DNA of 64,000 nt from Endomychus coccineus. Its lineage: Eukaryota; Arthropoda; Insecta; Coleoptera; Endomychidae. Shown piece by piece: positions 47,301 to 54,900 of this stretch. Made by a program: the position numbers and the translations under genes. How positions within the stretch are numbered: the first letter of the stretch is position 1; each line of letters begins with the position of its first letter. The stretch lies in assembly GCA_958510875.1 (NCBI GenBank), contig OY294067.1, forward strand, positions 265,334,180 to 265,398,179. Direction: 5' to 3'. The notes under the pieces are model-generated. The model did no database searches. It was not told the origin of the DNA and worked only from the letters and a program-made list of their open reading frames with translations.

Positions 47301-49754
47301 TTCTTTAATAATAGGATTGAAAAATGTTTTTGGGTACCCAATCATTTCCAGTGTAATACGAACAATTTTTAAATTTTTGGGACGATCCTCTGCGTGGGAC
47401 AATTTAACAGTCCGATCTGCAAGGCTGTTTATTACACTTTTTTTATAACATGTTGGTCCAACGGAATTGAAATGAAGATAACGTTGACGTTAATATTAAT
47501 TTCAATTTGTGATTTTTGATGAATAATTTTCTTGAACAACTGAACAATCCCAATATAAGTTTTGGAGAGATAAATCCAAATGAAGTACAAATTAGAGAAG
47601 CGTTATGATAATCTCACAAATAACTTATCCCAAATAAATAAACAAGGACTGTAAAATAAACCTTAACAGCTTAACAGGTTTTAATCATCACATAATTTAC
47701 ATATATCTTCATATTCTATTTTATCTAATTTTCTTCCTTGTAGAATCCCTGAGGTTATCTCCAAACTAACACAGAAATTCTTCTCGTCAATTGATAATAG
47801 TTTTGCATTTTCACCTCTATACGCACCATTAACAATTTTCACTAGTTTACCAATTGCAGGAATAACACTTTCTAAATGTTCTTGATCTAACTTAAGTTTC
47901 TGGCCAGTTTCCAGCAATTTTACTACGGCAACAAAATTACTTGGCACTTCTTTGATAACGCCTTTTTGTTTATAGTATGCTGGTCCTAACGAATCTGTCA
48001 CTACTTTTACAATGATTCCTTCGGTCAACCAGTAGTCCTTACGATTTTTCCTCTCTCTCTCCTTTTCTGCAATTTCTTTTATTTCATCAAGAGCATTTTT
48101 CTTCTTATACAACAGTTTTGGTTTCTTGAATTCAGCAGAACCATCAGGACATTTTTTAATCATTTTATTTAAAGGCATAGGAAGTGTCATTCCTTTTGGT
48201 CTAGATGATTCAAGTTTAACATTCAATTTTAAAACTTCTTCATCAGCTTCTCTCCTTAAATCGGTATAAACAGGTTCTACTGATGGTCCAGCTTTCTCTT
48301 GTGCAAATTTTATTTGTTTTTCTATGAATTCTAATGTCTTCTCAGCATCATCCTTATCCATCTTCATTTTTTTATTCTTTTTTTCCTCAGCAGCAATTGT
48401 TTCAGGATCTCTATCAATGTATGTTATGAACCATCCCTGTTCTGTTTCATCTACAATACATTTACCAGTACGTCCGAGCCATTTCACAAATCCTGTTAAT
48501 GTTACCCATCTAGTTGAGTTCATATGTATGTGATTACGATCAGCTATATATTCTTGGTATACTCTATTCGAATTAACTCTCTTTGTACCGAACTGCCGTT
48601 TCAATATTTGTAAATATTCTTTAGCAAAATCGAATGAAAACTCATCAATATATTTCTTCGAGTTATCTGCAAATAGCAGCAATTGCCTTTGATGTGATTC
48701 TGATGTTGTGTGACATTTAAAACCATTTTCGTCTCGGCACTGTTTTTGACACATCTGACAATACCATCTTAGCTTCTGAAGACCCTTTGCTTTCATTTTA
48801 TTTGCAATATATTTGGGTGTTCCAGCTTCTGCTTTAGGCATTTTGATTAATTCAAGTTTCAAACAACTTTAACGGAGAATTCAGAAAAATAATTTTTTAT
48901 TAGCACTTTTTTGAACTTTTAAAGAAGTTTATTGGCAAATTGTTTGAAAATAATATATCTGAGAAATAAATAATCAAATGGGTATTCAATTCCAACATAC
49001 AACAAAACAGATCTTTATGTCAATAATGTCAAAATGTCAAAGTCAATTCCAATCAGAATTACCAACTTTAGACAGAAATTAACAAACAAATATAAAAAAT
49101 GGAGGGAGATTCAAAATCGTTCAAATATTGATCTTAGATATCTTGTGAAGTAATCATTCATCAATCTTATCTATCATTTTCGATAACTAATAAATTAACA
49201 AACAAAAACTTTTACATACTAATAAAAATTAAAATAGACTTACCAAAACTCTGTTTTCAATTTTATCTCCTTTTGTCTCCAAACGAACAACATTTTTAAA
49301 AAGAACTTTTACTTTACTTCCAACAGTAGATTTTATGCTTTCTGCAATGTAAGAGGAAAATAATGACATCTCCAATGTTGAAAGGTATAGAACATAGGTA
49401 ATACAAATACAAGCACTAATAATTTGCTTCCATAATATAACCAAATTATTTAGACCCGAGAGCTGATAACAGTTTACAAAATTATTAAATGGGTATAATG
49501 TAACCGGTGAGAGATAGTATTTCGTGTTAATCTAGGATTGAATATTACATCGAGTTGTTTGGGAAATTTTACATTTGATCCTTGATTATATATTGGTAAG
49601 GTTAATTTAATTAAACAATAATAATTTGAAATGATGAATCGACACTCCCCTTTCGGTGGATTTGTAAACATTGGTTTTCCTGGTTAAACTAATTACTCAA
49701 TAAAACCGGTTACGTACCATTTAGATCTTTTGTAAGCTGGGACCTTGTAGACAT
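17321..49754 (-). CDS. CARMIL: CARMIL, F-actin-uncapping protein (LRRC16-type), whole gene
   Basis: Coding exons on the minus strand are 49754-49718, 49341-49244, 44222-44172, 44120-43911, 38842-38613, 38558-38299, 37669-37482, 37426-37349, 37238-37048, 34418-34267, 34140-33326, 30310-30135, 27167-26945, 22332-22134, 20500-19973, 17846-17607 and tentatively 17334-17321. Phases match at every junction and give about 1229 aa (human CARMIL1 is about 1370). The order is an N-terminal PH-like domain (to about residue 135), leucine-rich repeats (about 200-650), a helical dimerisation region, and a proline/serine-rich tail with the capping-protein-interaction motif near residues 964-983. CARMIL binds the CapZ heterodimer at the leading edge and lowers its barbed-end affinity. 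KIN17 and AK6 are nested in introns 2 and 12. The final exon and stop are the least certain parts. Confidence 0.93.
17607..17846 (-). CDS. CARMIL: CARMIL exon 16: proline/serine-rich tail
   Basis: Begins after TTCTGTTATAG and reads [26 protein letters not shown], then a serine-rich stretch ending KLKRG. The entry phase fits exon 15. The sequence is low in conservation and is assigned by frame, splice sites and composition. Confidence 0.78.
18020..18120 (+). mobile_element. Penelope-type terminal repeat fragment in CARMIL intron 15
   Basis: Contains GGTTGGCGAAACGTCGGCAT and the TCAAGTCGTGCTATTGTG edge found at 1-100 and 61480-61660. The hammerhead-like core reads ATGAAGA rather than CTGAAGA. 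Confidence 0.6.
18335..19826. mobile_element. Long foldback element, arms about 460 bp, in CARMIL intron 15
   Basis: The left arm (about 18335-18795) recurs inverted at about 19362-19826. The outer ends share CTGCCGCTCGAAAAGTT, and inner landmarks include AAGTAGAAGTCATTTGGAG against CTCCAAATGACTTCTACTT. The centre (18800-19360) is not coding. No target duplication is clear. Confidence 0.8.
19973..20500 (-). CDS. CARMIL: CARMIL exon 15: capping-protein-interaction motif and tail
   Basis: Starts [14 protein letters not shown], completing the capping-protein-interaction motif across the splice junction. [17 protein letters not shown] follows, like human MGRVDEGVDEFFTKK (the CARMIL-specific interaction region). 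The rest is a serine-rich, likely phosphorylated tail. It ends at SKF and one base of the next codon before GTAAGT. Confidence 0.93.
20560..22133. other. CARMIL intron 14, unremarkable
   Basis: AT-rich intronic DNA between exons 15 and 14, with no gene, RNA or clear repeat seen. Confidence 0.5.
22134..22332 (-). CDS. CARMIL: CARMIL exon 14: basic segment and start of capping-protein-binding region
   Basis: Encodes [20 protein letters not shown], matching human MTPKSKRKSIHSRMLRP, then an acidic stretch and THQLQHLVK. This last part is the start of the capping-protein-interaction motif (LxHxxxxRPxxxxxRxP), completed by exon 15. Confidence 0.92.
22730..23290. mobile_element. Foldback element in CARMIL intron 13
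   Basis: The block at about 22730-22900 (AGTAAGCTAGAATTTCAA, TACCCCATAGATCATTCAT) recurs inverted at about 23100-23270 (ATGATCTATGGGGTATTA, TTGAAATTCTAGCTTACT). Arms are near 170 bp and the loop about 200 bp, with no coding content. Confidence 0.65.
23780..24010. repeat. Dispersed repeat fragment
   Basis: Near 23900-23960 the sequence is the inverse of the block at 14900 and 15735 (CAAGTGGATT... and CATTTGGCCGCTTCAC). It is a decayed member of the same unclassified family. Confidence 0.4.
24220..25996 (-). mobile_element. mariner-type element interrupted by an LTR-retrotransposon fragment
   Basis: Terminal repeats CGAGGGTAAGGTGAAAAGTC and GACTTTTCACTTTGCCCTG are each flanked by TA, the mariner target site. 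Minus-strand transposase remains at about 24793-24512, with [21 protein letters not shown] and DYLEKSKT. It is frameshifted and lacks the catalytic ends. The span from about 24930 to about 25930 is foreign and carries gag. Confidence 0.8.
24984..25793 (-). pseudogene. Ty3/mdg4-type retrotransposon gag, frameshifted
   Basis: The first frame (25793-25242) starts at ATG and reads [18 protein letters not shown], then SRLRRILQG and [13 protein letters not shown], typical of insect Ty3-type gag capsids. A frame break at about 25240 leads into 25238-24984, which ends with a zinc-knuckle-like C-x2-H...C-x3-C segment ([10 protein letters not shown]). No protease, reverse transcriptase or integrase follows. 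A GGTTTTCTGATATTAA motif near 25830 recurs inverted near 25925 and resembles a damaged LTR end. Confidence 0.8.
26945..27167 (-). CDS. CARMIL: CARMIL exon 13: end of helical region
   Basis: Encodes [20 protein letters not shown], matching human VASFLSDRIVDEILDALS. A serine-rich low-complexity stretch follows, ending SDHSPM at a GTAAGT donor. The phase (1 in, 0 out) fits exons 12 and 14. Confidence 0.9.
27455..29148. repeat. Satellite-like tandem array, ten units of about 172 bp
   Basis: The marker ATGATCCAAC occurs at 27578, 27750, 27910, 28082, 28255, 28428, 28600, 28768, 28922 and 29094, giving spacings of 154-173 bp, mostly 172-173. Units contain TCAATCGACATTTTTCAAC and TCATAGCCTGTAGTAACAA. 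Two consecutive pairs share private variants (CACTAAGAAG in the first unit, GATATCAATC and CTACTTTCC in the second), about 345 bp apart. This indicates duplication of a dimer. The array ends about 185 bp before the AK6 start. Confidence 0.93.
29332..29871 (+). CDS. AK6: Adenylate kinase isoenzyme 6 (nuclear AK6/CINAP)
   Basis: Single-exon, 179 aa (human 172). The P-loop GSPGVGKST is at residues 16-24. The family-typical [32 protein letters not shown] and NRGY segments follow in order. AK6 phosphorylates AMP using ATP and acts in 40S subunit maturation and nuclear functions. It lies in CARMIL intron 12 on the opposite strand, directly downstream of the 172-bp array, so its promoter must be within or next to the array's end. 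It is complete, with no frameshift. Confidence 0.95.
   Translation: MQNPTDRSAPNILITGSPGVGKSTLCKTLSEMTGLEWLEISKLAKENNCLGEFDNVYQCPVIDEDKLLDGLEDTMSRGGNIVDYHSCEFFPERWFDIVFVLRTDNTALYDRLVNRGYTGKKLEDNVDCEIFETILEEAKTSYNEEIVHQLKSNDAEQLDENIKRICLWIQQWFENMQQS
30135..30310 (-). CDS. CARMIL: CARMIL exon 12: helical region
   Basis: Encodes [18 protein letters not shown]... to [12 protein letters not shown], aligning with human EQSGIDILNKIS. Starts after TACTTTCAG and ends two bases into a codon at GTGAGT. Intron 12, downstream, contains AK6 on the other strand and the 172-bp array. Confidence 0.9.
30434..31283 (+). mobile_element. hAT element fragment, 3' truncated, in CARMIL intron 11
   Basis: Begins with CAGTGGCGTAG and follows the 11266-12643 hAT element closely (the ETRNEAGSL and [12 protein letters not shown] segments), then breaks off near 31283. 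The transposase reading frame shifts at about 31000. It retains the intact sequence ACTATATGGTGGGACTTG at the point where the other copy holds a P-type insertion. A homopolymer G run lies near 30451-30460. Confidence 0.8.
31411..32706. mobile_element. Long foldback element, arms about 380 bp, in CARMIL intron 11
   Basis: The end ATTATTCGGTAATACATTGT at 31411 matches its inverse at 32687-32706. The arms include GTCCTAGAGATGACC / GGTCATCTCTAG-like and CAATTTTATTTATGAAAACT matches, and the left arm (to about 31790) pairs with about 32340-32706. The centre (31800-32340) is AT-rich and non-coding. Confidence 0.75.
33326..34418 (-). CDS. CARMIL: CARMIL exons 10-11: last repeats and helical linker
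   Basis: Exon 10 (34418-34267) has [13 protein letters not shown] and SLDISDN, equal to human [10 protein letters not shown] and SLDISDNG. Exon 11 (34140-33326, 815 nt) has the final repeats, including [18 protein letters not shown] against human [18 protein letters not shown]. It then runs into the long helical segment used for dimerisation. It is the largest exon of the gene. Confidence 0.95.
34508..36944. mobile_element. Large composite foldback element in CARMIL intron 9
   Basis: The arm at about 34508-34945 recurs inverted at about 36500-36944 (for example GAGTGACTCAT against ATGAGTCACTC, and GTTCTGCCTAACC against GGTTAGGCAGA). The interior holds a cluster of ATTGTTTAAACAAT-like palindromes (35100-35580). 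It also has sequence related to the small element at 61730-62159 (36280-36500, ending at a TTTTTGATATCC motif). The element is non-autonomous and looks assembled by nested insertions. Confidence 0.75.
37048..37669 (-). CDS. CARMIL: CARMIL exons 7-9: leucine-rich repeats
   Basis: Exons 37669-37482, 37426-37349 and 37238-37048 encode successive repeats with the patterns [29 protein letters not shown] and SLNMSHCKL. The third contains [11 protein letters not shown], matching human FKQFFSSSLAL. Introns are 55 and 110 bp. Confidence 0.94.
38299..38842 (-). CDS. CARMIL: CARMIL exons 5-6: linker and first leucine-rich repeats
   Basis: Exon 5 (38842-38613) carries [16 protein letters not shown] and [13 protein letters not shown], among the most conserved CARMIL stretches. 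Exon 6 (38558-38299), after a 54-bp intron, carries [20 protein letters not shown] and the first leucine-rich repeats. It ends one base into a codon at a GTAGGT donor. Confidence 0.95.
39938..40183 (-). pseudogene. Non-LTR retrotransposon RNase H-region fragment
   Basis: The minus strand reads [15 protein letters not shown] followed by [11 protein letters not shown], the usual pattern of the RNase H to zinc-ribbon region of Jockey/R1-type LINEs. It is short and isolated, with no intact flanks, in CARMIL intron 4. Confidence 0.7.
40558..40794 (-). pseudogene. Non-LTR retrotransposon reverse transcriptase fragment
   Basis: The minus strand reads [23 protein letters not shown] and GSIIWSP, the conserved end of the reverse transcriptase domain in Jockey-like elements. 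It is upstream of, and in the same orientation as, the RNase H fragment at 40183-39938, so both may derive from one broken insertion. Confidence 0.7.
42063..43441 (-). mobile_element. Penelope-like element with inverted terminal repeats
   Basis: Ends CTTATCCACTAAAAATACTA and its inverse (about 42070 and 43415) bracket a minus-strand coding remnant. 43192-42749 is the reverse transcriptase C-terminal region, with [24 protein letters not shown] and [15 protein letters not shown]. 42705-42346 has the GIY-YIG endonuclease start ([22 protein letters not shown]). Frames are broken and the catalytic half of the reverse transcriptase is missing. It lies in CARMIL intron 4. Confidence 0.88.
43359..43400 (+). 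ncRNA. Hammerhead-ribozyme motif, type I, in Penelope terminal repeat
   Basis: In order: TACT (stem I), core CTGATGA at 43363-43369, one extra T, stem II GGCTAC-TTG-GTAGCC (with a 3-nt loop), core GAAA at 43386-43389, short stem III AGG-T-CCT, cleavage base C at 43396, and AGTA (stem I). All invariant core positions are present. The stem III loop is too short for a stable hairpin, which would favour a dimeric form. Penelope-like elements are known to carry such motifs; activity here is inferred. Confidence 0.75.
43911..44222 (-). CDS. CARMIL: CARMIL exons 3-4: rest of PH-like domain
   Basis: Exon 3 (44222-44172) encodes [17 protein letters not shown], matching the human VLTSCRAFLVTARIPTK. 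A 51-bp intron follows. Exon 4 (44120-43911) encodes 70 residues, including [11 protein letters not shown] and the IRNIFP segment equivalent to human LRKIFP. It ends at a GTCAGT donor. Confidence 0.92.
44715..45116. repeat. Near-perfect palindrome (miniature foldback element) in CARMIL intron 2
   Basis: The sequence 44786 to about 44940 is mirrored to 45116, for example GATATGG against CCATATC at the ends and GTTTCCGAGAAAATTCCGGA against its inverse inside. The centre (about 44935-44970) also contains an inverse copy of the left flank (GAGCGGAAAATTTCC, 44768-44782). The palindrome is thus nested within a second, offset one. No coding content is present. Confidence 0.8.
45120..46270. other. 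CARMIL intron 2, unannotated part
   Basis: AT-rich intronic DNA without a recognisable gene or repeat. Confidence 0.45.
46280..47450 (-). mobile_element. Penelope-like element, 5'-truncated, with hammerhead-bearing end
   Basis: On the minus strand, about 47450-47100 encodes broken pieces of the region upstream of the endonuclease ([14 protein letters not shown]). 47048-46764 encodes the GIY-YIG endonuclease end: [34 protein letters not shown] and [15 protein letters not shown]. The 3' end contains a complete hammerhead motif at 46382-46341. The family matches the split element at 54560-56400. It lies downstream of KIN17 in CARMIL intron 2. Confidence 0.85.
46341..46382 (-). ncRNA. Hammerhead ribozyme motif, type I, best-formed copy
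   Basis: Read on the minus strand: stem I GTCTT (46382-46378), core CTGATGA, one extra T, stem II GGTC-GTGA-GACC, core GAAA, stem III AC-GTAC-GT, cleavage base A (46346), stem I AAGAC. All three stems pair perfectly and every invariant core base is present. The extra base before stem II is tolerated in some natural hammerheads. It lies in the element's terminal repeat, as known for Penelope-like elements. Self-cleavage is inferred from structure only. Confidence 0.85.
47681..48841 (-). CDS. KIN: DNA/RNA-binding protein KIN17
   Basis: Single-exon, 386 aa (human 393). The start is the ATG of [15 protein letters not shown]; the open frame extends a few codons upstream but only to a TTG. A C2H2-type zinc finger uses C28, C31, H44 and H50. 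The conserved KIN17 winged-helix region follows (about residues 51-160, with [18 protein letters not shown] and [14 protein letters not shown]). A charged helical middle comes next, then two SH3-like/KOW-type modules from about residue 270. KIN17 binds curved DNA and RNA and works in replication, repair and mRNA processing. It is nested in CARMIL intron 2 on the same strand. Confidence 0.97.
   Translation of the reverse strand: MPKAEAGTPKYIANKMKAKGLQKLRWYCQMCQKQCRDENGFKCHTTSESHQRQLLLFADNSKKYIDEFSFDFAKEYLQILKRQFGTKRVNSNRVYQEYIADRNHIHMNSTRWVTLTGFVKWLGRTGKCIVDETEQGWFITYIDRDPETIAAEEKKNKKMKMDKDDAEKTLEFIEKQIKFAQEKAGPSVEPVYTDLRREADEEVLKLNVKLESSRPKGMTLPMPLNKMIKKCPDGSAEFKKPKLLYKKKNALDEIKEIAEKERERKNRKDYWLTEGIIVKVVTDSLGPAYYKQKGVIKEVPSNFVAVVKLLETGQKLKLDQEHLESVIPAIGKLVKIVNGAYRGENAKLLSIDEKNFCVSLEITSGILQGRKLDKIEYEDICKLCDD
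49244..49754 (-). CDS. CARMIL: CARMIL exons 1-2: start and N-terminal PH-like domain
   Basis: Exon 1 (49754-49718) encodes [12 protein letters not shown] and stops one base into a codon at a GTACGT donor. Exon 2 (49341-49244) begins after an excellent TTACATTGCAG acceptor and completes that codon to glutamate. It continues [10 protein letters not shown] and [14 protein letters not shown], close to human ESIKDVIGRK and KGDKVENKVL. Translating exon 2 from its own upstream ATG at 49369 would give a membrane-like leader foreign to the family, so the two-exon start is preferred. Confidence 0.85.
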
Positions 49755-50179
49755 TATTCCACTTATCTGAACGCATACGATGCATTTAAACTATTAAAAT
49801 TTTTCATGTGAATGTTATTGTTATTAGTTTATAATAGAAAGGATTATTCACTGTACTGTCAAGACAACTGTCATTCCCATCCAATCCCAATATAATTCTA
49901 ATTATTTTCGATTTACGATGCTGACACCAGCGCAATTTCGGGGCTTAAGGTTGGTGATGGTGTTTATTCATGGCATACCATAGAGGTAAAAGGAATTATC
50001 TCTATGTACTCCAAAAACTTACAACCAAAGAGTTCTACTCTATATATAGAACTCTTTGCTTACACTTACAACGCTGATTACAAATTACAAGAAGGTACAA
50101 ATGGGCGAAACGGTGATTTTGCGTCACAGTGAAACTTTTCTATAAATAAGTTTATTCACTAATTCAATTAAGTTTTGAC

Positions 50180-50768
50180 CAAGGTCGTACATACATGTCT
50201 GGGAACTCGTATGTTTCAAATGGGTCTCTTACGCGTCGCCAAACTCGTAGTCCCACGCTCAGCCACTAGCTAGCGCTTGGATCGAAGTACGGCGACAATC
50301 ACATTATTAGGTAAAATAATTTTTCTCGTAACGCAATATTTACTATTCTGATTTGAGAGAGGAATAGAACTGTTACTCTTATCAAAATGTATTACTCACC
50401 TTAAAAATAACTTCCCCTTTTCCGTTATACATGCTTGCACACCTAAAAGACCTCGTTAAAACGATTTCTATCCGGAATCGCAGGCATCCACTTTTTTCGC
50501 ATTTCCGCATCTTTCGGCACTTTAAAAACAGAAGTTGCTTGCTTTACACTTTTGTACCTCGTTTTGTATTTCGGCACAATGCACGATTTCGTAATTTGTT
50601 TCTAAAAACGCAGGTATTCCTTGTGTTTACAAGTCAAGTATGATAGTTGTCAGAGAATTTCGACTACTGCGCCACCCTTTTTGGTACTACGCGACAGTTG
50701 ACGCTTAGCGGACCCACTTCTCACATAGGAAACAGGCTCGAGTTCCCAGACCTGTATGTACGACCGTG
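50180..50768 (-). mobile_element. P-type miniature element with THAP exon, copy 4
   Basis: Perfect 8-bp target duplication GTTTTGAC at 50172-50179 and 50769-50776. The left end has CAAGGTCG (one change) and the right end CGACCGTG. The minus-strand THAP-like exon (about 50614-50400) retains a VC-x-H piece but has an in-frame stop before it. Confidence 0.88.
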
Positions 50769-51259
50769 GTTTTGACCTACTTGAAAAGTTTGAAACTTAC
50801 TACCACAACTCATTTACTATTCTAACGACATTTTTGTTTTGTTACAATCTCTTGTGTTGTCGAAATGGTTCCATAACGAGACAGGAGATGAACAATCGTC
50901 AAGACGTCTACCATTAACTTGACGGTTCGTTTAAATTACTGCTGGTAGTTTTATAAGACAATTCAGAGCTACAAAATTTACACATGGCATCGATTTCGTT
51001 AAAGAAGTTCCACAAAACACTAATTTTTCTTCTCTTAGTTTGTAAAATTTGATGTATATAAGTTAGCTCTCTAATTAAACAGAATCACAGAACAGACATC
51101 CAGTATCGAACATGTGCATAGGACAATTTGTTTATGCGATTGCGTTCTTCACAGCACAATAGCTATACAGATTCAAAGAACAGAACAACAATATTGACTT
51201 TCACGGGCCGGGGCAATCGCCGAGTGATGGGTGAGTGGTGTGACATTCTAGGTCCTGAT

Positions 51260-51691
51260 CACGGTCGTACATGCAGGTCTGAGAACTCGAGGATGTTTCC
51301 TATGTGAGAAGTGACTCCGCTAAGCGTCAACTGTCGCGTAGTACCAAAAAGGGTGGCGCAGTAGTCGAAGAGTGATCTCTGACACTATACGCCGTGTTCT
51401 CTGACAACTGTCATTCTTGACGTAAACACAAGGAATACCTGCGTTTTTAGAAACAAATTACGAAACCGTGCATTGTGCCGAAATGCAAAACGGGATCCAA
51501 AAGTGTAAAGCAAAAAACTTCTGTTTTTGAAGTGCCGAAAGATGCGGAAATGCGAAAAAAGTGGATGCTTGCGATTCCGGAAAGAAATCGTTTTACCACT
51601 TCGATCCAAACGCTAGCTAGTGGCTGAGCGAGGGTCTACGAGTTTGGCGACGCGTAAGAGACTCATGTCAAACATAGAGTTTCCAGACCTG
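51260..51691 (+). mobile_element. P-type miniature element, copy 5, right end truncated
   Basis: Starts CACGGTCGTACATGCAGG. Carries the THAP-like exon up to the PERNRF-equivalent region, then is internally deleted, and breaks off at CCAGACCTGTC without the final repeat. It ends about 220 bp upstream of the COQ9 start codon. Confidence 0.8.
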
Positions 51692-51910
51692 TCTAGACTT
51701 CTAGAGCTTCTGAGAGAATTACTCTCTGTTCATAAGCCGTGCACAAAATACAGTCTTTAAGATCAGGGATTCGGGTTATTTAATCAATTTATTTTATGGT
51801 GAAAAATTGTGATTATAAAACTCTATGACAATAGATTTTCGAAATTTTAATTATTTAAATTCAATTTGAACTCATAGTTTTACTTTTGGACGTGATTATT
51901 ATTAGTGTTC

Positions 51911-54900
51911 ATGATGTCCTTCGTTGGGTTGTTGCGATCTAATTCAAAACGTAAGTTAATTTTTTTAAGTAAAATAAAAGATAACCTCACAATATATCAC
52001 AAAAATTCGGATAATGAAGTTTTTTTATTAATTTGCTTCCGTTGTGATACTGTCTCTGGAAAGTTAATTTTCTTTGGAATATAAATAAATATGCAGTCGC
52101 CTTCTGAAATTGATTGCAGTAGCAATTTTGTAAATACTATCAGGAATTGTTTAGAGAATGATGATGTTGTCCAAGCAATAACTATTTTTGATGATGATGA
52201 AAATATCAACGAAATTAAGGATAATTCGTGGGAATTGATACCAGTTATTACTAAATACTTGACGATAATGTATGAGACTGAAGATGCGGAAATATTCAAA
52301 GGATGTGAAGGTTTAATAAATACCATAGCTGTGAAATCAAATCCTGAAGAAGCTTTGCTACAGTTTGTTGAGGAAATTGAAGAAGCTACAGATGACACAA
52401 AATTTGTTGTGTTGTTGAAACCTATGCAAGCAGTCTTGCTGCGTATTTCTCAAAAACGTCTGAACGCCTGGGCTTGGTGTTTCAAAGCCATTCAAACATA
52501 TATGAATAGAGTAGAAACTCTCGAAGACTTGAATTTAGAGGAAGATGACCGACTTACATTAGATACCAATGAAATAGTCCTCAGAACAAACATGTTATAT
52601 CAAGATCTCATTCCATTTTATGATGCATTTATTAATGAATTAGCTGCAATTCCTGAAGAGCTGGTCGGAGAACATAGTAAAATAATTGTGAAATTTTTAA
52701 TTGAGTTACTTGGTAAGCCTTTGGGTTACTTAGATATGTCCGCTACTGGAAGAACTAGGAAAATAGCTGAAGTGCTGTCAGAAAAAATATTCTTGATTAG
52801 TAAAGATCCTTACATCTATTTAGAAATTCAAGATAATAAATATCGAAATAATTTTCTTGAGCCCGAAGATTTAGGCTTAGGGATTCTGCTGTATTTAGTT
52901 CTTTTTGAAAAAGTGAACTGGGAAGATGTGCCAAAAGTGTATAATCCAATATATGTTTTTCAATATTCTTTACATTTCATCAACACGTTACTAGAAGTGA
53001 ATAAACAGCTACTGACTGAAAAAGGATTAAATCTTGTACAAGAACTTCTGCAGAATGTAAAAGGATTGGAATTAACACATACACTACTTGATAGTGACGA
53101 ACACACCAAATTTTGCAAAATTCTTGAAAAGATAATAGTTTATAGCAATTTAGAGAGATTGAGAAAACAAGCTTTATCGGTGTATCGAATGTATTTATTC
53201 AGTTTTGAATGCCATGGACAATATCTATTAGTGTACAATTTGATTTCGGAATTGAAACATTCAGGTTTGCTTGGATTTACTATTACTCAGTACAAAGAAA
53301 TGCTGGTAAGAGCTCGGGATCTAGACAATGAAGAAGATATGAAATATTTCGAGGGAAGAAAATTGTATTCTTTAATTGATCGATGCTGTATGGTACCAGA
53401 AGCTAATGAGTACAACTTAATAGATTTATCAGACAGGATCATAGCAACTTTAAATTTGATTCGTTTTGTCATACTTAGAGATGAAACTAGTCGATGCAAA
53501 AGTTTCACTGATATAGTATCAGATTGGAAAAATAACTATTTTTCAAACTTGACCAAAGCGTTACAGGAGACTAGGTCTTATTATCATCAAAAATTAAATG
53601 ATGCCGAAAGAGATCAGAACCAACTCAAAGCTGGAGATTCAAAAATGATGTTGACAGTTGACAACAAAAATCTGGTAGAAATGGATTCTACCGAAAAATT
53701 AAATTCTATTAGTTTATCATTAACAGCATTAGACATTATAGATAGTTTACTAGATCGTGTAATAGATTTACTTAAAATGAAGAATTATTATGGTGAAGGT
53801 GATATTGGCTCAAGCAAATAATTTATTTTGTCATAGTCCCTAATGTTACTTAGGAAACTAATTTGATCATTTAAAAATTATCACATTGGAAGAAGAAAAA
53901 TTTGATATTGTCCCTATAGTATAATTCAGGAATAATTACTTGCTAAAATACAAATTTTATGTTATTTTCTCATTCTTTTTTTTGATTTCCCTTATTCGAC
54001 AAAGAAACTGATGGTATTCTGGTAATATAATTCCTTTAGATGGTGAGATTCATGATTTATGCATTACAGCTAATATTATCTCAAAAAGATGAAAGATAAT
54101 AGTGTCAGGATATAACAATGGAAGAGAAGAAAGTATACTGTAGGACTAGGTGTAATCATTAAATTATGTTACTCTTCGTGTGAGTGGATGATAAAGCCAC
54201 AACTCTCTAATTCACTATTGTAGTGTGCTTAGAAGTGAAGCTAACTAGAGGGGATGTTTCTCTTCAATAATGTTATTTCATATCAATATTATCAATACCA
54301 GCGACGTATTCTAAACAAGATTTTCTATAAACTTCAATCTCCCATATGTTTCTCATAGAAAAATCTCTTTCCACATGTATTATTTCTTGGGAGGCCATCA
54401 TCTATCTGTCCCTATCAGCACTTTAATCTCCAAAATACCCTTTTACGTAAGAATAAATAACCTCAAGTATTGATGGATTGAATTGATTAAACCTCTAGTA
54501 GAGGGATATCCTTTTGGTCTTGTATTAGGAGCATTGTCCTACTTTGTGCTCCATTGTTGGCATTATATATAAATTATCGGAAAATTGGTCACATACACAT
54601 ATGCTTATTATTTTCTATTAAATGATAAAACAACTTAAAATAAGATAATCCCTATTGAATTGAAAAATAAATTAATTTGCCATAATGGGCAAGCAGCTTA
54701 TATCTATAGGCTTCCGAAACTACATAAAAGTGATATACCTTTAAGACCCATTGTAAGTAATATTGCAGCGCCTACCAACAATTTATCAAAATCTATAAAC
54801 AATAAATTATTATTAATTTTATGTGAAAGACTCATGGCATTTTAATCAATTTTTAAAAAAATCGGTTGTCTGTAAAGTCGGTTTACTGACGATAGTTGAA

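Larger units (their letters stand above)
49755..51910. promoter_or_regulatory. Head-to-head intergenic region between CARMIL and COQ9
   Basis: CARMIL starts leftward at 49754 and COQ9 rightward at 51911. The 2.16 kb between must hold both promoters unless there are more distant leader exons. Two P-type miniature elements occupy about half of it (50180-50768 and 51260-51691). I see no reliable TATA or CpG signal. Confidence 0.5.

Noticed and set aside
47681..48862. KIN17 starting seven codons upstream
   Set aside because: The upstream extension begins with TTG, not ATG. The family N-terminus [17 protein letters not shown] starts at the ATG at 48841.
49244..49444. CARMIL starting at its exon 2 with a membrane-like leader
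   Set aside because: The leader is read through the polypyrimidine tract of a strong acceptor. The upstream exon at 49754-49718 joins in phase and gives a family-like N-terminus.
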